In this document: positions 52,205 through 60,829 of the stretch, in pieces
Numbering within the stretch: position 1 is the stretch's first letter
Layout: every line of letters begins with the position of its first letter
Origin: DATFTF01 sp963825175
Lineage (GTDB): Bacteria > Acidobacteriota > Thermoanaerobaculia > UBA5066 > Gp7-AA6
Direction: 5' to 3'
Assembly (NCBI GenBank): GCA_963825175.1
Contig: CAWGSA010000001.1
Location: 186,001-250,000 of the forward strand
DNA: 64,000 nucleotides
Made by a program: the position numbers and the translations under genes
The notes under the pieces: model-generated
The model's input: only the letters and a program-made list of their open reading frames with translations
Databases searched by the model: none
What the model was told of the DNA's origin: nothing

Positions 52205-53221
52205 TCAGAGCGTCGGACCGCCGGGAACGCTCTCCGCCGCCCCGCGCGCAGGGTGCGCGAGGGAACCCGGGCCGGAAAAACCGAGCACCATCAGTCCGGC
52301 CGCGGCCCACGCCAGCTCGCGTAAGCGCCGCACCAGCGCCAGGGAGAATCCGGTGACCGGATCGAGCCCGAGGACGGAAAAAATCGCGTACAAGCCCCCC
52401 TCGAGAACTCCCGCGCGCGCCGGAACGAAGAAGAAGACGCCCTCGACAAAGACCATCAACACGGCGATGGAGAAGGCTGTGCCGGCGGATGCCGGCGCTC
52501 CGAGAAAGCGGAGGATCAGGAACACCTCCAGGCCCGTGACGAGCCAGCCCCCCAGAAAGAACAATACGGAGATTGTGAGATGCCCGTTGCGGCCGCGAAC
52601 GGCGTCCGCCACGCTCGCCTTCAGATCGCTCCACAGCCAGGCGCGGGACAGCCGGCCTCCGGCCAGGGAATCGACGCGCTCGAATACCCGCGGCCAGAGC
52701 GCGCGGGGCCGAGGACGGTTGTCCGAAAGCCGGACGACGAGCGCCACAAAAAGGGCCAGGAGCCCCAGGAGCACGATCCCCATGATCCGCAGGCGCGGCT
52801 GCAGGCCCGGCACCGGAACCACCAGACAGCCCGCTCCGACGAAAAGAACCTGCGCCACGAACTGTGCCATGGCCGCGAGGCTGACGGAGGCCAGGACGTC
52901 GGCCGGCGGCAGAAAGCGCGAGAGCAGCTTCCCGCGGACGATCTCCCCTCCCAGCACCGCCGCCGGCGCGACGGCGTTGATGGCGTCTCCCGCCAGACGC
53001 ATACCGAGGAGCGAACGCAAGGGGACATCTCGGAGACGGCGGCGCGTCGATCGCCAGCCGAGCGTCGCCAGGAGGAGCGGCGCGGCCTCGAGCGCGAGGA
53101 TCGCCGCGAAGCCCCAACCCAGCCGCCCGAGGTTTCGAGCGATTGCCGTGAGCCCGATCCGCGACACCAGCCACGCGAACAGCGCGAGGCCCAATACGAA
53201 GGAGACCCTTTCGAGCTTCAC
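52205..53221 (-). CDS. hpnL: HpnL-type lysylphosphatidylglycerol-synthase-like membrane protein
   Basis: 338 aa with about eight transmembrane helices and the LPG_synthase_TM/UPF0104 pattern: AINAVAPAAVLGGEIVRGKL, VEGVFFFVPARAGVLEGGLY and LRELAWAAAGLMVLG. Placed at the end of the hopanoid operon it corresponds to HpnL, proposed to move hopanoids or their precursors across the inner membrane. The GTG start overlaps the hpnI stop (GTGA). Annotation is strengthened by this fixed gene order. Confidence 0.85.
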   Translation of the reverse strand: MKLERVSFVLGLALFAWLVSRIGLTAIARNLGRLGWGFAAILALEAAPLLLATLGWRSTRRRLRDVPLRSLLGMRLAGDAINAVAPAAVLGGEIVRGKLLSRFLPPADVLASVSLAAMAQFVAQVLFVGAGCLVVPVPGLQPRLRIMGIVLLGLLALFVALVVRLSDNRPRPRALWPRVFERVDSLAGGRLSRAWLWSDLKASVADAVRGRNGHLTISVLFFLGGWLVTGLEVFLILRFLGAPASAGTAFSIAVLMVFVEGVFFFVPARAGVLEGGLYAIFSVLGLDPVTGFSLALVRRLRELAWAAAGLMVLGFSGPGSLAHPARGAAESVPGGPTL

Positions 53222-54390
53222 GCGGACTCGTCCAGCAGCCTGCCGCCCGGCCCGATGCGGAACTTCCTCCCCCGCCACGTGACGGTGCGGCTGAAGAACG
53301 CGGCGAGCCAGATCAACGTCGACAGGACGTCGCGCACCGGCACGAGCCAAAGAAGCCGCGCCATGGCCCGGTCCCGGAGGCAGACGACCGAGAGAATCCA
53401 CGCCACGGAAAGACGCACCGCCAGCGTCGCGGCAGCGAGCCCCCACGCCGCCGCAGCTCCGGCCGAAACGATCGGCAGGAGAAGCGCCGCGGCCGTCCCT
53501 TGCATGAACAGCATTCCGGCGTAGCTCCAGGGTCTCGAGGAGCGGATCCCCAGATTCCACCGGATCTGACGGGCGATCAGATCGCCAAGGCTGCGCGTTC
53601 CGAGGCGGTGATCGACGATCTCCCGGGCCAGCTCCACCCGATAGCCCGCGCGGGCCGGAAGGTTGCCGAGCAGGTAGTCGTCGGCGAGCGAGCTGGCGAC
53701 GGCGGACAGCCCGCCGATCTCTTCCAGCACATCCTTGCGGATCAGAATTCCCGAGCCCATGGCGAACGTCATGCCCTCGAGCTTGCGGGCGACGAGGGCT
53801 CCCGGGATGAACTCGGTCGAAAGCGACAGGGCGTCGATGCGCCCCCACAGAGTGTCCGCCTCCGTCCGGTAGAGACACGTCACGACGCCCACGCGGGGAT
53901 CGTCGAACGGCTCGACCATCCGCTTCAGGTGCGACGGCTCGACGCGGATGTCGCTGTCGGAGATGAGAAGGAGCGGATGGCGCGCCTCCCTCACCAGGTT
54001 CGTGAGCGTCCGAACCTTCGGATTGGTCCCGGCGACGCCGTCGCCCACGACGATCCGAATCGGAACCTCCGGGTGCTCCCGCGCGACCTGACGGACCACT
54101 TCCATGCCGGCGTCGGCCTCGTCCTGCGCGCCGAAGAGAATCTCCCAGGTCGGATAGTCCTGCCGGCAGAACGAGGCGAAGCTCGCGGCGGCGTTCGGGT
54201 CGAGCCCCCGAACCGGCTTCAAGATCGAAACTCCGGGCCAGGAGTCCCGCGCCTTGCCCTGCGCGCCGCGGCCGAGAAACTCACGCGCCACGAGGACCGA
54301 CCAGCCGTAGAACCCGATCGTGGACACGCAGACCGTGGCCAGCAGAAATCGCACCATGGAGAGGATGAAGATCCAGAGGTGAGGGTGCAT
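53218..54390 (-). CDS. hpnI: Hopanoid glycosyltransferase HpnI (GT2, ceramide-glucosyltransferase-like)
   Basis: 390 aa. An N-terminal membrane helix precedes a GT2 catalytic domain: SILKPVRGLDPNAAASFASF, LISDSDIRVEPSHL (D-x-D nucleotide-sugar site), FAMGSGILIRKD and the acceptor motif ARQIRWNLGIRSS (Q-x-x-R-W). Two or three helices end the protein. In Burkholderia HpnI transfers N-acetylglucosamine to bacteriohopanetetrol, the first step towards the cyclitol ether head group. CCAGGAGATC supports the start. Confidence 0.9.
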   Translation of the reverse strand: MHPHLWIFILSMVRFLLATVCVSTIGFYGWSVLVAREFLGRGAQGKARDSWPGVSILKPVRGLDPNAAASFASFCRQDYPTWEILFGAQDEADAGMEVVRQVAREHPEVPIRIVVGDGVAGTNPKVRTLTNLVREARHPLLLISDSDIRVEPSHLKRMVEPFDDPRVGVVTCLYRTEADTLWGRIDALSLSTEFIPGALVARKLEGMTFAMGSGILIRKDVLEEIGGLSAVASSLADDYLLGNLPARAGYRVELAREIVDHRLGTRSLGDLIARQIRWNLGIRSSRPWSYAGMLFMQGTAAALLLPIVSAGAAAAWGLAAATLAVRLSVAWILSVVCLRDRAMARLLWLVPVRDVLSTLIWLAAFFSRTVTWRGRKFRIGPGGRLLDESA

Positions 54391-54411
54391 CGCTTGATCT
54401 CCTGGTGGGCG

Positions 54412-55296
54412 TCAGGGCGTCGCGGACGATGCGGCGGGCCACGAGCCGCCCTCCGAGTCCGCGAAATTTGTCAGAACGAATCCGCTTCGAGACAGCGCCT
54501 CCTGAACCGGGACGCTGAGAAGAGCGGCCAGCTCCTCATCGCCTCCCGAACGGGCCGCCTCGAAAATCCCATCCGAACGTTTTCCGGGGTGGCAGTACAG
54601 CTCCGCCAGGTCGGCGCGGATTCTGGGAATGAGGTGGAGCAGGTAGCGTTCGCGAATCCGGCCGGTCAGCAGGAGCCCGTAGACCCGCGGCGAGAAACCG
54701 ATTCCCGCCGCGCGCAGCCGTTTGGCGCCGGAACGCCGCAGCAGGCCAAAGACCGCGCTCCAGAAAACCTTTTCCGCGGTCCGGCCCTCTTCCGCGCCGA
54801 GAGCGATGCCGAGCTCTTCGGAGGGAAGCCGGATCCAGCGAATGCCGAACTCCCGAGCCGCCTCGATCAGGATCCCGAGCACCACCGGATGGAGATGCAT
54901 ATGGTGATGCCCGTCCACGTGCGAGAGCCGGAGCCCCGTCTCTCGAAACCTCTGGAGCTGTCCGCGGATCTCTCGCGCCAGCTCCCGCCGGACGCGCGAA
55001 GAGAACTGATAGCGCATCCCGGTCGCGAACGCCGCGCAGCCGAAGTTCCCGTCCGCGTCGACCAGCCCCGGAATCTCCGCGGCTGGAAGCGAGGCCTGGC
55101 CGTCGAGAACGACCAGGTGAAGACCGACCGCGAGTCCGGGATGCGCGCGGGCGAGCTCCACGGCGTCGAGAGCGGCGGGAGCGCCGATCATCAGGCTGGC
55201 GCTCCTCAGAATCCCCCGCTCGTGCGCCTCGATCACCGCGCGGTTGACCTCGCGGGAGAGCCCGAAATCGTCGCCGGTGACGACGAGCCTTTTCAC
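54412..55296 (-). CDS. hpnK: HpnK, YdjC-family deacetylase
   Basis: 294 aa of the YdjC/ChbG carbohydrate-deacetylase family: LVVTGDDFGLSREVNRAVIE contains the metal-binding Asp pair, VDGHHHMHLHP the histidine cluster, and LAELYCHPGKR the C-terminal His. In the BHT cyclitol ether pathway HpnK removes the acetyl group from the sugar added by HpnI. The GTG start overlaps the hpnJ stop (GTGA), so the two are translated together. Confidence 0.9.
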   Translation of the reverse strand: MKRLVVTGDDFGLSREVNRAVIEAHERGILRSASLMIGAPAALDAVELARAHPGLAVGLHLVVLDGQASLPAAEIPGLVDADGNFGCAAFATGMRYQFSSRVRRELAREIRGQLQRFRETGLRLSHVDGHHHMHLHPVVLGILIEAAREFGIRWIRLPSEELGIALGAEEGRTAEKVFWSAVFGLLRRSGAKRLRAAGIGFSPRVYGLLLTGRIRERYLLHLIPRIRADLAELYCHPGKRSDGIFEAARSGGDEELAALLSVPVQEALSRSGFVLTNFADSEGGSWPAASSATP

Positions 55297-56723
55297 GCCG
55301 CGCGCTCGCGGCGATAGAGAAATCGGAAGAACTCGGCGCCCTCCCGCAGCCGCCGGACCAGCATCTGGCGGCTGGTCAGCATCTCCGCCGTCATCTCCAG
55401 GATCTTTCGGGGCCGGAAATAGAAGCGCCGGTAGAACCGCTCGAGCGACGAGAAGATCTCCGCCGCCGGCAGCTCGGGATAGGAAAGCGACGCGACCTGG
55501 ATACCCTCCTCGCTCACGAGAGGGTCGCCCGCCGCGCTCAGCCATCCGCGCTCCTGGGCCTGGCGATACAGCTCGGTTCCGGGATAGGGAGCCGCGAGGG
55601 AGACCTGGATGGTGTGGGGATTGATTTCCTGCGCGAATCGGATCGTGCGCGCGATCGTTTCCTGCGTCTCGCCGGGAAGACCCACGATGAAGGTGCCGTG
55701 GACGGTGATCCCCAACCGGTGGCAGTCCTCCGTGAACCGCCGAGCGACGTCGATCCGCGTGCCCTTGCGAATGTTGTTCAGGATTTCCTGGCTGCCGGTC
55801 TCGTAGCCCACCAGCAGCAGCCGCAGCCCATTCTCGCGCATCACTTGAAGCGACTGGAAGGGGACGTTGGCCTTCGCGTTGCAGGACCAGGTCACGCCCA
55901 GGCGTCCGAGCCGCCGCGCGATTTCCTGCGCCCGCGGCAGGTCGTCGGTGAACGTGTCGTCGTCGAAGAAGAACTCCTTGACCTGAGGAAAGGCCTTCTG
56001 CCCGAGCGCGATCTCGGCGGCAACGCTCTGCGGGCTTCGCGTCCGGTAGCGGTGGCCCCCGATCGTCTGCGGCCACAGGCAGAAAGTGCAGCGCGACCGG
56101 CAGCCCCGGCCGGTGTAGAGCGAGACGTAGGGGTGGAGGAGATAGCCGATGAAGTAGTCCTCCGGCACGAGGTCGCGGCGATAGACGTCCATGACGAAAG
56201 GAAGCGCGTCCATGTCTTCGACCGTGGCCCGGGGGGCGTTGTGAACGACCCGCGATCCGTCGCGGAAGCTCACGCCGTCGACCTGCGAGAGCGGGCGCCC
56301 CTGCGCGACCTCCTGGATCGTGTAGTCGAACTCCTCGCGCGCGACGAAATCGACGGCCGGCGCTCCTAGCAGTGAGATCTCCGGAAGCACCGCCACATGC
56401 GCTCCCACCAACCCGATCGTGAGCCGCGGATTGGCGCGGCGCAACGCCTCCGCCACCCGCGCATCCGACGGGAACGAGGGCGTGCTTGTGTGGAGGATCG
56501 CCAGTTCGTACTGCGAAGCCAGCGGGAGAACGTCCTCGAGCGTCAGTCCCCGCGCCGGGGCGTCGACCAAACGGCTGCCGGGAACCAGAGCCGCCGGCTG
56601 AGCCAGCCACGTCGGGTACCAGAAGGACCGGATCTCCCGGCGGGCCTGGTATCGGGATCCGGCTCCTCCGTCGAATCCTTCGTAGGACGGCGGGTTGAGA
56701 AAGAGCGTCTTGAGATGAGTCAT
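55293..56723 (-). CDS. hpnJ: HpnJ, radical-SAM protein with B12-binding-like N-terminus
   Basis: 476 aa. The N-terminal ~190 residues have a cobalamin-binding-like alpha/beta pattern (TLFLNPPSYEGFDGGAGSRY, LTIGLVGAHVAVLPE). The radical-SAM core carries YTGRGCRSRCTFCLWPQ (C-x3-C-x2-C), then FFFDDDTFTDD and FIVGLPGETQETI. In Burkholderia HpnJ converts the glucosamine head group into the cyclitol ether. The ATG overlaps the stop of the ferritin-like gene (ATGA). Confidence 0.92.
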   Translation of the reverse strand: MTHLKTLFLNPPSYEGFDGGAGSRYQARREIRSFWYPTWLAQPAALVPGSRLVDAPARGLTLEDVLPLASQYELAILHTSTPSFPSDARVAEALRRANPRLTIGLVGAHVAVLPEISLLGAPAVDFVAREEFDYTIQEVAQGRPLSQVDGVSFRDGSRVVHNAPRATVEDMDALPFVMDVYRRDLVPEDYFIGYLLHPYVSLYTGRGCRSRCTFCLWPQTIGGHRYRTRSPQSVAAEIALGQKAFPQVKEFFFDDDTFTDDLPRAQEIARRLGRLGVTWSCNAKANVPFQSLQVMRENGLRLLLVGYETGSQEILNNIRKGTRIDVARRFTEDCHRLGITVHGTFIVGLPGETQETIARTIRFAQEINPHTIQVSLAAPYPGTELYRQAQERGWLSAAGDPLVSEEGIQVASLSYPELPAAEIFSSLERFYRRFYFRPRKILEMTAEMLTSRQMLVRRLREGAEFFRFLYRRERAA

Positions 56724-57601
56724 GGAGTTCCTCCTTGAGGCCGCCCCGCCTCAGCCCTCGCCTGCGGCCGGGGCTTCGGCATCCAGCGCAGCGCGGCCCG
56801 GACTGCTCCGGGGATCAATCGGGGGCGCAGAAGTCTCTCGTCGTAGAGAGCGAGGCGACGCTCGTTCTCGCTCATGCAAAGCTCCAGGAATTCGCGGCCC
56901 GAGATCTCCCCGAGCTCCTTGTGGCTTCCCATCTCGAAGCCTTCTTCCGATCCGCCGCGCCCGAAGGAAAGCGCGTGGAGGGCGTGCTCGACCAGCTGTG
57001 ATCCGACGACCCACGCCCTGCGCGCGTCGAAGAGAGGCCTCCACGGCGCGCGAGAGCGGCGGCGTAGATAAGCGGCCCAGTTCACGAGGAAAAGAATGTG
57101 ACGCGCCTCTTCCTGAACCACGCGCTCGAACACCTCGATGATCGGCGCGGGAAAGTATTCGGAGCGGCGCCCCATCTCGAACAGGCCGAAGGCAAAGAAC
57201 GAATCGATGCACTCCCCGTAGCCCACGCTCAGAAAGGTCCAAACGGCGTCCTTCGGCGGACGGGGTTCCGGGAAGGACGCGACCGGAATCCCATAGCGCC
57301 GGGTCAGGAGGCGGATGATTGCGGCGTGACGGCCCTCTTCGTAGCCCTGCAGCGCGATCGCCTCGGCCAGAAGAGGATCTCTTTCACGCCGGCCGAGAGT
57401 CTGGACCTTGACCGCGGTCTCGGCCTCCGTCCGCGCCGCCTCGCTCCAGACCGGCAGGCTCTTGAGCCTCTGGAGGTCTTCCCACTCGAGCTCCGGCCAC
57501 CGGATCTCCTCCGGCTCGAACGGCCGATGGGTCTCGAGAAAGGTCCTGCAGAAGAGCTCCTTATGATTCTCCGAGCCGATCCAGAGCTCGCGCGTTGTCA
57601 C
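56720..57601 (-). CDS. Ferritin-like diiron protein leading the hopanoid operon
   Basis: 293 aa. It has helix pairs with carboxylate/His motifs typical of ferritin-like diiron proteins: LQGYEEGRHAAIIRLL and RVVQEEARHILFLVNWAAYL, both E-x2-H. It may be an oxygenase or hydroxylase acting on a hopanoid, or an iron-handling protein. It is translationally coupled to hpnJ, which argues for a role in side-chain tailoring. This partner is not part of the classical hpn set. The start is a GTG preceded by AGAGAGGCGACATC. Confidence 0.75.
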   Translation of the reverse strand: MTTRELWIGSENHKELFCRTFLETHRPFEPEEIRWPELEWEDLQRLKSLPVWSEAARTEAETAVKVQTLGRRERDPLLAEAIALQGYEEGRHAAIIRLLTRRYGIPVASFPEPRPPKDAVWTFLSVGYGECIDSFFAFGLFEMGRRSEYFPAPIIEVFERVVQEEARHILFLVNWAAYLRRRSRAPWRPLFDARRAWVVGSQLVEHALHALSFGRGGSEEGFEMGSHKELGEISGREFLELCMSENERRLALYDERLLRPRLIPGAVRAALRWMPKPRPQARAEAGRPQGGTP

Positions 57602-57730
57602 GATGTCGCCTCTCTTTCCGGCCTGACGATGGCGAGGCCAATGGCAACAGACAGGAAGCGTCGCGACCGAAGAGTCGACAGATCGTCGCGCTCTCACGGG
57701 CAGCGCGGGACCGCCGAGTCGGGAGGACGC

Positions 57731-58114
57731 CTAGGAGACGATCGGAGGAGAGCGGGAGGAGGTTTCGGCGGGAATCAGGGCCGGCGTCGCCGGCTCCGGC
57801 CTATCCGAAGGCAGCGTGAGAGGGGCGAGCTTCGCGACGAACAGGAACGACGCCGCCGGACCGCACACGAAGTCGCCCAGGAAACAGGCTGGACACGGCA
57901 CGTCGCTGACGACATGGGCGGCATGAAGGGCGGACACACCGACCGCCGGTGTTCCTTCGGCCACGACGATCGTCCCGGAGTCGCTGCGTTGATCGAGGAG
58001 TAGATCCTCGAGGCTATTGAGATGGTGGTGCGGCGCAGCTGCCACCGCCATGAAGAAGAGGGCGAGGTAGGCGCTCGCGCCACGACGCCACCGGATCCAC
58101 GTCATCGTCCACAC
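57731..58114 (-). CDS. Small secreted or membrane-anchored protein
   Basis: 127 aa with one helix or signal, ASAYLALFFMAVAAAPHHHL, and then a soluble part with a Cys pair (DVPCPACFLGDFVCGPA) that could bind metal or form disulfides. A His-rich block (APHHHLNSLEDLLL) follows the hydrophobic segment. I recall similar proteins near metal-handling genes but cannot assign a family. It lies 13 nt downstream of the outer-membrane-type gene, so they form an operon. Confidence 0.6.
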   Translation of the reverse strand: MWTMTWIRWRRGASAYLALFFMAVAAAPHHHLNSLEDLLLDQRSDSGTIVVAEGTPAVGVSALHAAHVVSDVPCPACFLGDFVCGPAASFLFVAKLAPLTLPSDRPEPATPALIPAETSSRSPPIVS

Positions 58115-58127
58115 TATAAGCCCTCTC

Positions 58128-58979
58128 TCAGGACGACGGAGCGGCTTTCCAGAACGGGTGCTCGAACGACAGGTACAGAATGATCGCGTGCTGGCCGCGG
58201 CTCGGGCCCACGCCCAGAGGCACGCCGATGCCGGGCACGATCTGAAGGCCGCTGGCGAGGTCGTAGGACCAACGGATTCCCGGGCTCACCAGAAACGTGG
58301 TCGTCCCCCGCGTCCGGCCGGGCCCCGTCACGGCCTCCGACCGCGACCACACCGTCTCCAGCATCGCGTTCACGCGTCGGCCCAGCCAGATCACGCTGGC
58401 ACCGAAGTTGTACCCCCGCGCGTCGGCCTTCTCTCCGCGCTCGTCGCGTGCCGAGGGCGTGAACGTCGCTCCGGCGTTCCAGTGCGCGACCCAGGAGTCG
58501 GACAGGACCGTGCTGACCGGAAGCGAGACTTGAACTCCGGTCGAGCCGGCCCCCAGCCCCCGGCGCGCGTCGCCGGTCGGCAGCAGGAGCGTCAGACGGG
58601 GCGCCACGGCGACCTTCGCCCCGCCGTCGCCCACCAGCTGGTAGCGGTAGTTGAGGGCGATGTCCCCCAGGCCGGTGACCGTCCCGGAGAAAGAATCGAT
58701 CCGCTGGGCGGCGATCGTGTAGCTCAACTGGTGCTGGATCCGCGGCACCGGGTATTCCTGGGTGAACGTGGAGAGCCATTGCGCCGTCCGACCGTCGCGC
58801 TGAAAGAAGTTAATGTGCTGCACCACGCCCGGATCCTGGTTGTAGGCCTCCTCGACCAGGAAGCTGTTGTCCTGGATCGGTCTGTCTTCCTCCGCCGGCT
58901 GAGGCCCCCCCGGCGGGGTCTGACCCGGAGCCGCCGCGCACACCGTCACGAGAAGGAGCGCGAACAGGACGCGGCGCAT
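58128..58979 (-). CDS. Outer-membrane beta-barrel-like protein
   Basis: 283 aa with a signal peptide (VLFALLLVTVCAAAPGQ) and regular alternating beta-strands. Telling segments are GTVTGLGDIALNYRYQL, APRLTLLLPTGDARRG and the C-terminal aromatic AIILYLSFEHPFWK. The sequence resembles the MetA-pathway/phenol-degradation type of small barrels that act as substrate channels. No substrate can be named. It shares an operon with the small secreted protein after it and diverges from the TMEM175 gene. Confidence 0.65.
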   Translation of the reverse strand: MRRVLFALLLVTVCAAAPGQTPPGGPQPAEEDRPIQDNSFLVEEAYNQDPGVVQHINFFQRDGRTAQWLSTFTQEYPVPRIQHQLSYTIAAQRIDSFSGTVTGLGDIALNYRYQLVGDGGAKVAVAPRLTLLLPTGDARRGLGAGSTGVQVSLPVSTVLSDSWVAHWNAGATFTPSARDERGEKADARGYNFGASVIWLGRRVNAMLETVWSRSEAVTGPGRTRGTTTFLVSPGIRWSYDLASGLQIVPGIGVPLGVGPSRGQHAIILYLSFEHPFWKAAPSS

Positions 58980-59002
58980 CGGGCGGCTAGAATACCCGCA
59001 AC

Positions 59003-59761
59003 GTGGCGCGCTCCGTGCGGAAGCACCTGGCCGAGAAAGGCGTCGGCGCCGGGCCGGCCGGTTTCCGCTGGCGCGGGGGCACCGAGATCTCGCGGCTGGA
59101 GGGATTCACCGACGCCGTGTTCGCTTTCGCCGTGACGCTCCTGGTCGTCTCGCTGGAAGTACCCCGCTCCTTCGACGACCTGAAGCTCACCATGAGCGGC
59201 TTCTTCGCCTTCGCCATCTGCTTCACGCTTCTCTTCACGATCTGGTACCAGCAATACGTCTTCTTCCGACGGTACGGGCTGGAGGACATGACCGTGGTGG
59301 TCCTGAACGCGGTCTTGATCTTCGTGGTGCTCTTCTATGTCTATCCGTTGAAGTTCCTCTTCACGTACCTGGTGGCGGGCCTGCTCCACCTCCCCGGGGC
59401 GCCGACGATTCGCAGCGACGCGGAAATGTCCCAGCTCATGGAGATTTTCTCCGCCGGATACGTCGCCGTGTTCCTGATCTTCGCGCTGCTCTACGGCCAC
59501 GCCTTGCGAAAGCGCGCGGTCCTCGGCTTGAACGAGATCGAGCGCTTCGACACCCGCAGCAGCATCTTCTCCGCCCTGACCGAGGCGGCGGTCAGCGTCG
59601 TGTCGCTCTTGATCGCCGGCAGCAGCCTGCCGCGCGCCGGATCCTGGGCCGGCGTCGTCTATCTCTCGCTGGGACCTGTCAAGACGTTCGAGGGAATGGC
59701 CCAGGGCCGAAGGCGGCGGCGCCTGGAGCAGCGAATCCTGTCGCGGGGAGCGGCGAGCTAG
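59003..59761 (+). CDS. TMEM175-family potassium channel-like protein
   Basis: 252 aa with about six membrane helices. The signature at the start, ISRLEGFTDAVFAFAVTLLV, is the (R)-x3-F-(S/T)-D motif that lines the pore of TMEM175/DUF1211 channels. Later helices are SGFFAFAICFTLLFTIWYQQ, VVVLNAVLIFVVLFYVY and a paired AGYVAVFLIFALLYGHALR. Bacterial TMEM175 proteins have one repeat and work as tetramers. The start is a GTG. Its stop overlaps by 4 nt with the converging gene. Confidence 0.85.
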   Translation: MARSVRKHLAEKGVGAGPAGFRWRGGTEISRLEGFTDAVFAFAVTLLVVSLEVPRSFDDLKLTMSGFFAFAICFTLLFTIWYQQYVFFRRYGLEDMTVVVLNAVLIFVVLFYVYPLKFLFTYLVAGLLHLPGAPTIRSDAEMSQLMEIFSAGYVAVFLIFALLYGHALRKRAVLGLNEIERFDTRSSIFSALTEAAVSVVSLLIAGSSLPRAGSWAGVVYLSLGPVKTFEGMAQGRRRRRLEQRILSRGAAS

Positions 59762-60258
59762 CGCCCTTCGGGCGCGACCTCGAGCGGGTCTCCCGTCTTG
59801 TGGTCGCGAATCTGAAACTTCAGAAAAGCGTGGATCGCGGCGAGCGCGTGCGCGTCCTTCGTCGTGATGACCACCCGACCGCCCCGCGGCGTCTCTTCCA
59901 TCTGGTAGCGAATCGCGGACTTGAGCTTCTTCATCTCCGGCACGCCGGGCGGGATGCGGTCGTGGATGAGCATGGGCGCGTCGAAGTTTCCCTCCGAGAA
60001 CATCCGGGCGATGTGGACGAAATGCATCCGGATCTGATCGCGGCTGCCGGTGTCTTGTGGGTCGATGGCCTGCGCCTCGATCACGCCGCCGGTCCCGGTG
60101 AGTCGGAAGTGATGCGCGGTCTTGGAGTGATCGAACCCCATGACATGGTCGCCGCGTTCGGTCACGCCCGCAGCGTGCGAGCCGTGATCCTGCGCGGCCC
60201 CCGACCGGGCCACGGCCGCCAGAGAGAGGGCCGTCAGGAGAAACAGAGCTCTTTTCAT
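59758..60258 (-). CDS. Secreted His-rich hypothetical protein
   Basis: 166 aa: a signal peptide (FLLTALSLAAVARSGA), then DHGSHAAGVTERGDHVMGFD, HSKTAHHFRLTGTGGVIEAQ and RMHFVHIARMFSEGNFDAPM. The many His, Met and Asp residues suggest metal binding, and MerR control upstream would fit a metal response; both are inference. It is widespread in Acidobacteriota. AAAGGAGTAGAA gives a secure ATG at 60258, 2 nt after the stop of the MerR gene on the same strand, so it is transcribed with it. Confidence 0.75.
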   Translation of the reverse strand: MKRALFLLTALSLAAVARSGAAQDHGSHAAGVTERGDHVMGFDHSKTAHHFRLTGTGGVIEAQAIDPQDTGSRDQIRMHFVHIARMFSEGNFDAPMLIHDRIPPGVPEMKKLKSAIRYQMEETPRGGRVVITTKDAHALAAIHAFLKFQIRDHKTGDPLEVAPEGR

Positions 60259-60260
60259 TT

Positions 60261-60728
60261 CTACTCCTTTCGAGAAAGGCGCCGGCGGCGCGAGGGCGTC
60301 GCCGGAGAGGGTTCGTGAGCCAGAGACTCGAGCAGACGCGCCGGCTTTCCGTCCGGCGTCGCCGCCAGGCGTCTGTCCCAGTCGCGGATCGTGCGTTGCA
60401 GGAGACCGCGCAGCTCTGCCAGTTGAGTGAGCCGGGCGTCGAGCTCTTTCAATTTCTCCTGCGCCAGGCGGCGGACCTCGCGGCAGGGGGGCGTTCCCCG
60501 CTCTCGGGAAGCCAGCAGGCGCCGGAGCTCTTCGAGCCGGAAACCGACCGCCAGGGCCCGGCGCAGCAGAACGACGCGCTCGAGCGCGGCGGGCTCGTAC
60601 TGGCGGTAGCCGTTGTCGCCGCGGCGAGGCCGGGCCAGAACCCCCATGCGCTCGTAGTGCCTCAGGGTGTCGGAGCTGACGCCCGTCCGACGCGCCAGGT
60701 CGCCGGACCGCAACTTCGTCGATGCCAC
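60261..60728 (-). CDS. MerR-family regulator
   Basis: 155 aa from a GTG. The N-terminal winged HTH reads RSGDLARRTGVSSDTLRHYE then NGYRQYEPAALERVVLLRRA, followed by the dimerisation helix LAQEKLKELDARLTQLAELR and a C-terminus RLAATPDGKPARLLESLAHE. It has one Cys (GTPPCREVRRL) where metal-sensing MerR proteins have their first ligand, but lacks the second, so the inducer is unclear. It controls its own operon with the His-rich secreted protein. The promoter described at 60736-60767 leaves only 7 nt between -10 and the GTG, so the message may be leaderless. Confidence 0.85.
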   Translation of the reverse strand: MASTKLRSGDLARRTGVSSDTLRHYERMGVLARPRRGDNGYRQYEPAALERVVLLRRALAVGFRLEELRRLLASRERGTPPCREVRRLAQEKLKELDARLTQLAELRGLLQRTIRDWDRRLAATPDGKPARLLESLAHEPSPATPSRRRRLSRKE

Positions 60729-60735
60729 GGCGCCG

Positions 60736-60767
60736 ACTCTAAACCCCGGAACCGATTCCAGGGTCAA
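60736..60767 (-). promoter_or_regulatory. MerR-type promoter with 20-bp spacer
   Basis: On the minus strand, -35 TTGACC (60762-60767) and -10 TAGAGT (60736-60741) are separated by 20 bp, the over-long spacing that MerR proteins correct by twisting DNA. Inside the spacer is a dyad, GGAA-TCGG-TTCC, flanked by CCT and GGG. The layout matches classic MerR operators. It drives merR itself and the downstream His-rich secreted gene. Confidence 0.75.
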
Positions 60768-60773
60768 GAGGAA

Positions 60774-60794
60774 TTTGTGATTTGTGATTTGTGG
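60774..60794 (+). repeat. Short tandem repeat
   Basis: Three consecutive 7-nt units (TTTGTGA, TTTGTGA, TTTGTGG) lie between the MerR promoter and the acyltransferase gene. Slippage could vary the distance to the acyltransferase start; no function is known. Confidence 0.5.
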
Positions 60795-60829
60795 TCGGCG
60801 GCCTGGGAACTTCCTTAGAATTCACGGAA

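Noticed and set aside
53218..54390. HpnI as a ceramide glucosyltransferase
   Set aside because: Family similarity would allow it, but the fixed neighbours hpnJ, hpnK and hpnL make the hopanoid role much more likely.
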